Assembly: GCA_944472155.2 (NCBI GenBank)
Contig: OX235279.1
Location: 156,138,199 to 156,202,198, forward strand
Reading direction: 5' to 3'
Length of the DNA stretch: 64,000 nucleotides
DNA from: Trichobilharzia szidati
Taxonomy: Eukaryota; Platyhelminthes; Trematoda; Strigeidida; Schistosomatidae
Part shown: positions 1 to 11,100 of the stretch, piece by piece
Numbering within the stretch: the stretch's first letter is position 1
Layout: every line of letters starts with the position of its first letter
The notes under the pieces: generated by a model
The model's input: the letters and a program-made list of their open reading frames with translations, nothing else
Told to the model about the DNA's origin: nothing
Databases searched by the model: none
Translations under genes and position numbers: made by a program

Positions 1-52
1 GTTTTGTTGAAGCCCTATGTTTCACTCGGAACCTAAGGGAATAGTAATATGA
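1..52 (+). mobile_element. LINE family A 3' tail
   Basis: It carries the family A terminal sequence (GAAGCCCTATGTTTCACTCG, then AAC and an A/T-rich tail). The body of the copy lies upstream of the window or is lost. Confidence 0.6.
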
Positions 53-53
53 C

Positions 54-160
54 TTTCGCAGCCCGATCCTGACTGGCTTAGACATCCTCATCTTTGCCGC
101 CACCTGTAGTTACAAGAGTGCTGTGTAGATAAGTGACTTCTTGTACTCTATTGTGGCTTA
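54..160 (-). mobile_element. LINE family A internal scrap
   Basis: The minus strand resembles the 6770-6870 part of the young family A copy (the segment around YLGS and GGTDED of its reverse transcriptase). It is strongly decayed. Confidence 0.5.
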
Positions 161-224
161 TTGGCTGGCTCTTTAGCCACTTGACTTTTAGTGTCAATGA
201 TTCTTTAGGTTCCATTGGCTATGT

Positions 225-400
225 ATATAGCCGTAAACGCATAAAACTATATACTACTAATTGATTGAGATATACTACATACTACTCGCCTCAACCAGTA
301 GTGTTTGCTACCCGCATCGAAGTGATTTTAATAATGGACGACCATTTCTCGCTTTCAGCGCCGAGATCATCAGTCAGTAGTGTAACCAGTGACTGATCTC
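225..400. mobile_element. MITE-like repeat end, decayed
   Basis: GAAGTGATTTTAATAATGGA with a following CTCGCTTT segment resembles the terminal inverted repeat of the 50937-51193 element. It is preceded by the sequence taaaactatatactactaat, which also recurs, reversed, after that element. Confidence 0.4.
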
Positions 401-524
401 AGACAGATCAGTTCAAATCGCTCGAATTCTGGCCAGCGCCATACTTCGGCAAACTGGTAACAGACAGAGAAGCAAATTAGTCAGTGTGCAAATTACATGG
501 TTCATGGTTCCATTTGAAAAGGCA

Positions 525-965
525 GAGTATGTAGATTAGGATTTTCAACACTGATATCAACTCAGTCAGTTTTTCTACATGGTTTAGAGGCTTGGCCTGT
601 TAGCTAGTCTTTCAAACAGGCATTAGACCTTCTTCAACAGCTGACTTCTCTACAAAAGGGAACGCTTTCAGGCAACGAACCAACCAAGAACCTATCTTCT
701 AACTAATATTCCGACGGAAATGGAAATGAATCAGACACACGCGACTGCTGAGTGACATCACACTCCAGGCCATCGCTCGAGTGGAACCCGAATCTGAAAC
801 GATGGGTCGGATGTCCAGCGATAACATAAATGAGATCGTGTGAAAAAGAATTTAGAGCTCATGAACAATAGTGGGGCCAGATAAAGAGGACTGTAGAGAA
901 ATGGATGAAATGGAGATGTACCGTTTATTCTAATCAGAAGCTAAAAGAATAATTATAATTATTAT
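525..965 (+). mobile_element. LINE family A 3' region
   Basis: Interrupted frames match the C-terminal part of the 805-residue protein (NQEPI, RRKWK, then the AxARVEPE equivalent of ALEWNP). It ends in the family's A/T tail near 950. Stop codons and frameshifts show an old copy. Confidence 0.7.
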
Positions 966-1239
966 GACATTTTGTCCATTTGATATTATAAATGGGAAGT
1001 ATGAAAGCAGTCGATATATCTCCATCATGGAATAATTTTATTTGGTAAAAAATCACAGTAAGAGATTCAGAATTCTTCACTGGCATCCTCATTTCGAGAA
1101 AAATGTATATCTGCTCATAATCATTTCAAGTTGCTGCCTCACATAACTTTCAAAATTCCTAGATGTGATTCTATTATTACAATATCGTTTGATTTTATTG
1201 GTAGTAGTGTATATTTCCCACGTATCTTTGGTGTCGACG

Positions 1240-1460
1240 TGCACACTCACAATTCCACTAGGGATCAAAGCACCCAGGAGCTTTAAGTTACGAGGCCAAG
1301 CTCGTTGATCATTCGACCGTTTGGGTGATAGTTCTGTGACTCATGAATTTTAACATCGTCAACTCATGACATAGCTCTACTGTCAATCAATGCCTTCGTA
1401 GGGCATCCACTTTATCTTGACATGGCGGAACCACCCATTGGTCACGACTTCTCATTAGTA
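1240..1460 (-). mobile_element. tRNA-like SINE remnant (SM-alpha-like)
   Basis: The minus strand contains the phrase typical of this family in the window (ACGAGCTTGGCCTCGTAACT, then a degenerate box B). No ribozyme core is readable. Confidence 0.4.
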
Positions 1461-1889
1461 CAGCTTCAGGATACTTATCCACTGTTGACCGTTTATGAAC
1501 TGAAGGTTGATATTCGATACTTAGTGGGATCATGGGTGTACACTTCTGGAGAGCCCCAAGCTAAGAAGAGACGGTTCTGCACTGCTGCCTGATTTTCGAT
1601 GTTCTCTTACTGGTGTTGGGGCGTAACCAAGTCTGGAAATTGAAATGTATTCGTCTCTCCTGGTGATCGGTGGAGCAGTGAAGACAGGACTTCATCCAGG
1701 TAAACTCGGAGAAGACAAAAGTGATGAAGATGGCTAAGCAACCGCAAAAACAAGTATTAATTACTGTTGACTGAAGAAATCTTTCACTTACCTGAGCTGC
1801 CAGTCAAGCAGGGACCTTGATCATCTTAAAAACGCTTAAAACGTACAATTTTTCTTTTTATTCCTTTCATCTAAATTTTTTTCTTTCAG

Positions 1890-2114
1890 CTATAGAATGC
1901 ATGGTAAAACAGTGGTATGGATACCGGGTATGGATCATGCTGGTATAGCAACTCAGTCAATAGTTGAACGTGATCTACTCAAGTCTTATCATCATCATCA
2001 TAAACATAAAGAATCTGTCAACGCGACGGACTCATCATCATCATCAGTTATAAATCCAAGGCTATTATTAGGACGTGAGGCTTTTTTAAATCGTATATGG
2101 GATTGGAAAAATGA
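1890..2114 (+). CDS. VARS: VARS exon 1 of window (catalytic core start)
   Basis: The acceptor is tttctttcag and the donor gtaaga. It encodes [21 protein letters not shown], the classic ValRS segment just after the HIGH region, and ends in [15 protein letters not shown]. The insert between them is rich in His and Ser (four consecutive His, then five consecutive Ser) and looks like a low-complexity surface loop. The exon begins with the last base of a split codon and ends two bases into the next split codon. Confidence 0.95.
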
Positions 2115-5100
2115 GTAAGAGATTCCAATGTTTCATTGTCGTGGACTATTATTATTATTATTTGCTATTGTTACCTTGGGTTCCGAGTAGAACATAGGGC
2201 TTCAGCAGTATACCTCCATTTCATCCTGTTTTCCTCAGTCCTTTTCAGCTGGCCCCATGATTGCCCATTAGCTCTGATCTCCTCACATGATCTTCTCCAT
2301 GTCACCCTCCAAGTGACATGCAACTTATCTTTTCCCATCCGGGTTCTACCAGAGGGCCTGGCGCGCGAGTTAAGCCAACAGTTTACTCAGCATGTAACCG
2401 ATCCATCTCCATTTCCTTCGAGATATTTGTTGAGCAATAGGTTCTTGACAGGTTCGTCCCAAGAATATCTTGTTACTAATTTTTTCTGGCCTGTCGGCCA
2501 TCTGATCTTCAGAATGGAGCCAGCAAAGGGGGCAGCTGTTAGTAAGAGTCTGTATTAGCCTGTAGGAAATGATTTTCGTGAGGCCAACACCAAGTTTCTG
2601 ACTCGTGTAGAAGAAATGACTGACTGATTTAATATTGGTGTTAAAAATTCGAATTTTAATGTTTGTGCTGAGGCGAAGTGTAGGAGATTTCAAAACTGAT
2701 TTCAGAGTGATGAAGGTCTGTCTTGCCTTTCCTATTCTGATATTTGCATCCTCATCCGTGCCACCAACTGTAGTTCTAATAATGATGTCTAGATAAGTGA
2801 CGGAAGTGGCCTCTTTGAAATTTTTTCCGTTGATAGCGATTGGTTGATTATTTTCATCACTTGTCTTCTCTTTGTACACTTGAAGTTACTAGCCTCTTCT
2901 GACGACTTGTTAGTTTTCGCCTGTAAATGTTTGAGTTTATGTGACATGAGACGTAAATCATCCGCGATATCCTGATCTTCTATAGTCCTCCTATCTGTCC
3001 AACGTATTTCTGTCTTCTCGCTCCCCACTTGCGGTGTTCCGCATAATCCTGTCCACCACAATTAAGAATATCATCGGTGATGTTACTCAAACATTCTCGT
3101 CCTACTCCTGTCCTCACTTCAAGCTTGCCAAATTTTTCGTTTTGGATCACTTGACATTTGGCGTTGTCATATAGCTCTGGTTGAATGAGGTTAATAAAGA
3201 TTTAACGCACGCCATAGTGTTGAAGTGGACCACTGTTTGTCAAATGATTTATGTTATTTTCGTAAGATTATACGTATGTAGTATCCAACAGGTTGACATT
3301 TTGAATTGTTGGTTTGCAGTGGTTTCAAGTTAAGGAACCGTTGAATACCACTAGCAAGGAGTAATGAACAGCTATTTCGTCCTCCTAGGGAAAAATCATC
3401 TGTCCATCTATGGCGAAGTTACTAATCAGTCATACTTGCTGGTTAGCTAAAGTTTGGCAGGTAGTGCGACGATTTGTACCAGTACTGATTGGAGGTTGAT
3501 GGCGTAAATCAGTCAATTGAAGCTTCATATTGGGTTTTTATACTACACAGCTTAGTAATACCAGGCTACAACTGTCAGTAATGGAAGAGGAAAAGGTGGT
3601 GGTTTTACTATTTAATAAAGTTAAGACTGTATGCACTTCATTGTTCTTATGCACAGTCATTGGAGTAAGTACTATCCAAGATTCTATCAGTCAAGTTTGC
3701 AACGTGATACACTAATCTAAGAGGACTTGTGTTTGTCGCTACATTTTGTATTAGTGTTATACGATAGTTGGAGACAATCGATCGGAAACCTGAATAACTC
3801 AGTGGTAGTACTACGGAAGTTGATGATGTGGGTTCGAATCTCAGGGGTTATATCAATTTCTTCCAGACTGGAAATACGTACACCTAACTGGCCAGTGAAT
3901 GCCAACAAACAGTACACCAAGGTAGAAGGATTCCTGTTAGTCGCTTCCAGTCGTCTGCCATCATTGCACTGCACCTGGAATTCAAATGGGCAAATGATGT
4001 TTGTTTCTCCTTAGTGACCAACCAATGTATTCATCACACTTAATACGTAATTGAAACACCTTTTTAAAAAGTCTCCGCTTATCGATTCACCATCGTGAAT
4101 TAATTTACAAATTGTGAATTGACACCATTTCTGCCAAGTAGCTTTTAGCACGTGCAAGTCATGATTTGTGTGCATGCACTGACAATGATAACCCGGTGGG
4201 TGCGTACCGATGAAGAGTCCCAAACTAGTACGAAACAGTTGTCCAGTAGTCCCAGGCTTTCTAATGGTTCTCTAGCCAATGTCAGCTCATGATGAAATCC
4301 TGTAATGATAACTTTATCGGATAGATCTTTGATTCGTTTGTTTACAGCTTCACTTTCTGAGGATCGCGACGAATCAGATTGCTTTGATTAATTATGACTT
4401 GAATCCTTGAGGTTTTGTGAGTTATCTATACCATGTATTTTGAACAATAAGATGTTGTCATCTTTATCGCGTTTGAATATGAATTTTGTCAATGTCAGTT
4501 TGGGGGATATTTTCAAGTGGTTAGTTGTTTATATTGTCTTATCTGGAGGTACAATTTTAGTCAAGTTAATCACAGTCCAGTAACACTTCTTGTTAACAGT
4601 AGAATTCGGATTGGGTTTGAACTAGTTCAGCTTTCTGGGCTGAGTCAGGCCGGGTACACCGTCGACTGATGTGCCCGACCCCGAACGAGTGAAACGGCCA
4701 CCTGATGGTGTTTGGATCACTTTAATAGTCTGACTAGCTGGTGAACACTACTAATTGATTTGTGAATGATATCCAACTACTCATATTAATCAGTCAATCA
4801 ACCAATCAGTGACATACAGTGCCTTGGATTTATGTTTCTTTCTTGGTTGCTATTTATGGTAATATCAAACTGATCATATGGTATGCGTTCTGCACAATTT
4901 CGGTTTCCAAAAGAAACTGTGATGAAATTTTACCCCTTGGAAATCTGTGTGGAAATTGCATATGGGGAATTTTACTCTATCCGTTCCTTTCTCGATGACA
5001 CTTCACATCATGTAACACATTTTCTAGACCACAATTTGCATTTTTTAATTCCCTTGCCTTCCGAGTGGAACATAAGGCTTCAAAATTGAGCTTTGGAGTT

Positions 5101-8100
5101 TCAGTAGTAGTGGTTTTATTTTAACGATGTGGGGTTGCTAGCCTTATACCCAACTTTCTCTCTTCACATGGGCTTACAGCCGTCCAGAGCAGGTCATTGT
5201 GCGCGCTGGCTGAGAATCGAACCGCGGACCACGTACGTGCTTGGTGAATATTCTACTCTGAACCATCGGCGCACCTAGAGCATAAATACCAGTGGTATAT
5301 TCGATTGGTTTTATGAATTCTCCGTGGAATATATAAACGTGATTGTACAACATCTTGGGCAGTTGACGGTCCCCTTTTGTTTTTATGCTTGAGGATATTA
5401 ACAGTCTTAGAGTGTTTTCGAGCACTGGATAGGAAATAGCACAACAGATATTCCAGCTGCGTAAAATAGTGGATAAAACGCTTTTACAACAGGCAACTGT
5501 GACATCTGATGTGAATACAGCCACGTATTACAAAATTGAATAAAATGACCGAAACTGCCTAAAAAAGTTCCATTCGTAATTGACCCTTCTCTGCTCTGCT
5601 CTGCTCTATTCTCTCATGCAAGTGGTAGCGAAAAGGAGAGGAATACTGTCCTCATCAGTTTTTTTAAATAGTTTCTGCAACAACCTACTTATTTATGTAA
5701 AAGTAGTCTAATGCGTATATTTTTTGAAATATTTCTGCTTTTTATTTTACCAGACATGCTAAATTAATTCGTGAACAATTGGATAGTCTTGGTTTATGCT
5801 TAGATTGGAGTAGAGAATTCTTCACTTTAAGTTCTGTAAGTTTCGATTGTTTTTTGATAACCTAATTTTAGGCATTATCATTATCCCCTTGGATTCTGGA
5901 TTAAACATAGGACCTTCAACCAAGACTCGTTTGCACTTCATTCTCTTCTGTGCAGTCCTGTTTAAGCTGGTTCCATGATCGCCTGTAAGCTTTCATCTCT
6001 TCTCCTAATCGACTTCTCCACTCGACCCTCTGACTCTTGTTCAACTCTTCGCTCACTTCCCATTCGAGTTCCACTTGAGTGATGTTTACCTGACACTGGA
6101 TTTCTCTGACAATGTGTCTTCCTCAGTTTGTTTCCCAATCTGTCTCCACATAAGGCATTCTGAGAAGGAAAATATTATTGCGAAATGAGGCTGTGACACA
6201 TGCTAATTGGAAATGGAAGACATGAAAAGCCTGGCTAGCTACTTTGATCATTATTATTATTATTTCCTTTAATTCCTAGAGGAACATAGGGCTTCAGCCA
6301 TGCGTCTCCATTGCGTTCGGTTCTCTGCTGTAGTTTTCACCTGGCTCCAAGTCTGCCCACACGCTTTCAATTCCTCTTCACATGATCTCCTCCAGGTCAC
6401 CCTTGGACGACCAACTCGTCGCTTCCCTTTCGGGTTCCACTCGAGGGCTTGTCTAGTGATGTCACTTGCTGGTTTCCTCAGAGTGTGTCCAATCCATCTC
6501 CATTTCTTCCTGCCTATTTGTTTCACGATCGGTTCCTGGTTGGTTCGCTCCCAGAGATCTTTGTTGCTGATCCTCTCCGGCCATTTGATCTTGAGTATTG
6601 AGCGAAGGCATTTGTTAATGAAGGTCTGTAGCTTGTTTGAGGTGCTCTTTGTGACACGCCAAGTCTCTGATCCGTATAGTAGTACTGACTTCACATTGGA
6701 GTTGAAAATCCGGATCTTATTTTTGACGCTGAATGCTGTTGACCTCCACATAGACTTGAGAGAAATGAAAACTTGTCTTGCTTTTCCGATTCTGGCTTTG
6801 ATATCCTCGTCAGTTCCTCCTGTAGTTGAGACGATGCTTCCCAGGTAGGTGAAAGAAGTTGTTTCCTTCAGGTTCCTCCCATTTATGCTGATTGTTGTCG
6901 GTTGTTGCTGTTGATGTTGGCCAGGAATCTTCATTACCTCTGTTTTGTCTATGTTCACTTGAAGTCCTATCTTTGCTGCTTCTTCTGCCAATTTGTTGCT
7001 TTTCACTTGCATATCTTCCAGTTTGTGGGAAATCAGACATATATCATCGGCGAAATCCAAATCCTCCAAGGCTTTTGTGTCGGTCCATTTTATGCCTGTT
7101 CCCTCGTTGGTTGCCGTTGTCTGCCGCATTATCCAATCAACTGCAATCAGGAAGATCATTGGTGACAGTAGACAGCCTTGTCTCACTCCCGTCCTCACTT
7201 CGAAGGATTCCGTGAGCCTCCCGTTGTGGATTACTTGGCATGCAGCGTTGTCATACAGCTGTTGGATGAGATGTATAATTGTCGGCGGCACCCCGTAGTA
7301 GCGAAGTAGTTGCCAAATCACCTCTCGATCGACGCTGTCGAAGGCTTTCTCAAAATCGATGAAGTTGAGATAGAGAGGTGACTGCCATTCCAAACTTTGT
7401 TCAATGATAATCCGTAGGGTGGCGATTTGGTCAGTGCATGACTTGTTCCTCCTGAATCCGGCCTGTTCCGGACGAAGTTTTTCATCTAGGGTTTGTTTAA
7501 TTCTCTCCAGGATGATGCGACATAGTATCTTGCTTGGAATGGACAGAAGCATTATTCCACGCCAGTTTTTACATTGACTCAAATCTCCTTTCTTTGGCAG
7601 TTTGAATAAGTATCCGTTCTTCCAATCCTCGGGTACTTTGCCCTCTTTCCACACCTTCTCTAGTAGTGGCGTCATCAAGTCCGCTGTTGTCTCTGGGTCT
7701 ATTTTCAAAGCTTCTGCTGGGATTCCATCCGGTCCTGGCGCTTTCCCAGCTTTTAGCATCTTGATGGCATTCAGGACTTCGGATTTCGTCGGAGGGTCGA
7801 TGTTCATTGGTAGTTCTGCTTCCGTTGTTGGTATTGTTGGACGCGTTGTAGGTGGCGGACGATTTAGAAGTCTTTTGAAGTGTTCAGCCCAGTGCTTCCT
7901 CTGTTCCACCTCTTTGGTGATTGACTTTCCATTGTCGTCCTTTATTGGCTTAATCTGTGTCGAACTTTTGCCCGAAAGGTGCCTAGTTGTTTGGTATAGT
8001 GTTGCGAGGTCTCCTTTGCCTGCAGCTTGTTCTGCTTCGTTTGCCATGGTTTCACAATATTTACTTTTGTCTTCCCTGGCACTTTTCTTCACTCTTTTGT

Positions 8101-11100
8101 TCAGTGCATTGTAGCTTGCATTCAACTCCTGTTTCTGTTGCTCGTCGGTGCACTGGATAATCTTTTGTTTCGCCCCCCTTCTCTCTTCTATTAGTTTCCA
8201 AGTGTCCGTAGAGAGCCACTGTTTGTCCTGTCTCTTTTTTCTGCCTAGGACTTCCATGCAGGTTTGACTCCACACCGTTTTCAATTTGTTCCAGTGCTTT
8301 TCGACGCTGACCTTTTCGTTGGTGTTGATTTGTGTCTCGGCTTTTTCCCTTATGTTTGCAGTGAAGATGTCCTTTGTAGCCTGGTCCTTCAGCTTTTGAG
8401 TGTTGAACTTGGCTTGTGGTCTATCTGCAGCTCCTGTTTCCCTGAAAGCTTTTAATTTGATTTGGATTGTCCCTTGTACGAGGTAGTGGTCTGAGCCAAC
8501 GTCTGCTCCTCTTCTTGCTCTTGTGTCCAGTAGGCTGCGTCTCCGCTTCCTCGATATTGTGATAAAGTCAATTTGGTTTTTGGTTCGCCCGTCTGGTGAC
8601 ACCCATGTAACTTTGATCATAGATGTCTGCATTCTTTTTCCCGTGTTAGGTGGTATAATAGGGTGAGTACTGTTGAAGTTAGGCATCTAGTGTTAGGTAA
8701 GGAGAGAAATTCTATCATTGATGTTGTAAAGCTACATCGATTGAGATGGTTAGCTTGTTGCGCATGACTAGCCTTCACCCTCCCCTACCGGAAATACTAT
8801 CTGCCGTATCTATTAAAGCCCTATTGTTACTATTTCTCCCCCCTCACATTTCTGCTTATAATCGTTCCTTCGAATCTCTTTTTTTCCTTTTGTCATCTTT
8901 TGTGTGCCTCATGGAGTGTGGAAACTTGAAGTGCTGCTGCAGTTGGTAAGCATTCCACCATTGAAACTGAACCGCTGACACCTTTGACAAATAACTGAGG
9001 AACAGTCATTGAATACTGATTTTGTGACTAGACTTTAGTAAATGCTTTTCAACGGATAATACTGGATTTCTTTTCAGATTAAGTATATATTCGGATTTTG
9101 GACGACTTAGGTTCTTTCCGACGACATTGGAACATTCCATTGGTTCCATCCAATATATATATATATATATATAATGTGTGAAGCAGAGAGTCCATAGAGT
9201 TTCATCGCTTTAATTGTAGACACAGGAATGTTCGATGTTTCAGATGTAAGGAAAAGGAAGGATGTGCTGTAGTTATAATTTGCTCTCGATAATTGCTTCC
9301 TGAAGCCTTTGAACTGTTAATTTTCACGATTTAATCACTCTTCGGTGGTTGCTTAATAAGTTAGATGGGTGTCAGGATATCTATTAGCCAGCAAAACTGA
9401 TTGTATGCACCGTAGATCATCTATTAATGTATCGTTTGGGCAAAGTTTACATGGCGTTGAAGACTGGACAAATTATGCAGTGTTAAGCAGACAAACGTTA
9501 ACTTACTCCTTACTACTGATAAGTAGTGTAAACTTTGACACAAATCTTTTTGGCGTTAGTTTATGAGTAAATGTTTACATTGCATCGTGAATATCATTTA
9601 GAGAATCACTGAAAGCCACAGCGTACTGAATATGTGTTTCGTTCTAGTTAAAGAGCATTCAGTCGTTTGCACTCAAGATTCTGCCAAGAATTCAACCTAC
9701 GGCGTTCAGGTTGTGTGGTCGGCCCATTCACCATTCGAAATAATGCCACTGATTAGCATCTACTTCACCAGCTGAATCCTCCTGGCCATGAGTTCTCGTT
9801 ACAACTTCAGGAGATCCACATATTAGTTGTCAGTAATTATCTAGAGAGTGTTAGCGCCCAGATTTTTTTGAGTTTAGTAAGGAATGTGATCAGTTTTAGT
9901 GTAGATCAACGGTAGCGGGATATCACAAAGTGGCTATTAGTTTCGAACACAGAAGCGAAATGGTTACTGGGTTATTCTTCTGGCTATAAGGTAGATTTAT
10001 GAGTGGTGCATTGCTGAAGAGTCCTAAACTCGGAAGAAACAACTGTCCCATCTTGCTGGGTTTCTAATGATTCTGTAATTGATGTTGGTTTGTGACGAAA
10101 TCTACAAATGTAATGATGTAAGGTGGGAGTCTCAAACTAGGACGAAACAGCTCTTCAGTACTCCTTGATGGTTTTCAGTGGTTCTCTAATTGATATTAAT
10201 TGGTGAAAATCCTGAAGCAAGTCAAATTCCTACAAACTAACTCTTGAAAATTAAACTAATGCTCGCTAGTGACAGGTCAAATTTGCTTGGAGTTGTAGTG
10301 AAACGTAGTGACCAGTGGTGCACACCAAGTTGTTGGGAGTGAGGAAAAATACTCACCTTCTATAGCATTGGCTTGTGTCAGTTGCATTAAAATCACGAAT
10401 TCGTAGAAGTTAGAATTCATGAGCTGGCCATTGAGTTGGTTCCTAGTGGCTGAATGGTCTACGAGCTTTCCTGCCAACCGGAATTTCGTGAATTCGGACC
10501 CCAGTGGGTGTGTGTAGTGCTGATAAGTCAGTTCAAGGCTAGTAAAAGTTATTATCACGGTAGATTCAAAGTGATCACAGTTTCCTTATGTACAAGCATT
10601 GGTAAAATGCAAACATCTTTCTTTTTGCTTGTTTACTGACAAGGGTAGATGAATTCATTAAATCCTACTTTATTAGCACTCATTTGTTGCTTGTTTTATT
10701 GTTTAACCAAAATTCATAAAGGAAACACTAATTGCCTTTAAAATCTAAATATCATCTAATACAGTATTGAGCACGAATTGAATTAAGTTAGGAATCCATT
10801 TGAAACCAGAGAGTATTGGGCAACCGTTCGGCACTCTTCAGCAGTACGCACGCATGAGCCCACTGTGGGCCTTTAGGCTACAAGATGAACCCCTTGACCA
10901 TTCAACCGTTGTGATGCCCGATGTAACTAGCTCCACAAAAGCAGTTAAACTGTGGTACGAACGTACACACACAGTTGGAGGCAAAATTAAGTAAATCAAT
11001 TATAATTATATTTCAATAGGTTACACACAATGATACATTTTTGATTTTTGGCAATATTTCGAGCAAAATTACTGCCTGTGATCACACCAACCACTGGAAT

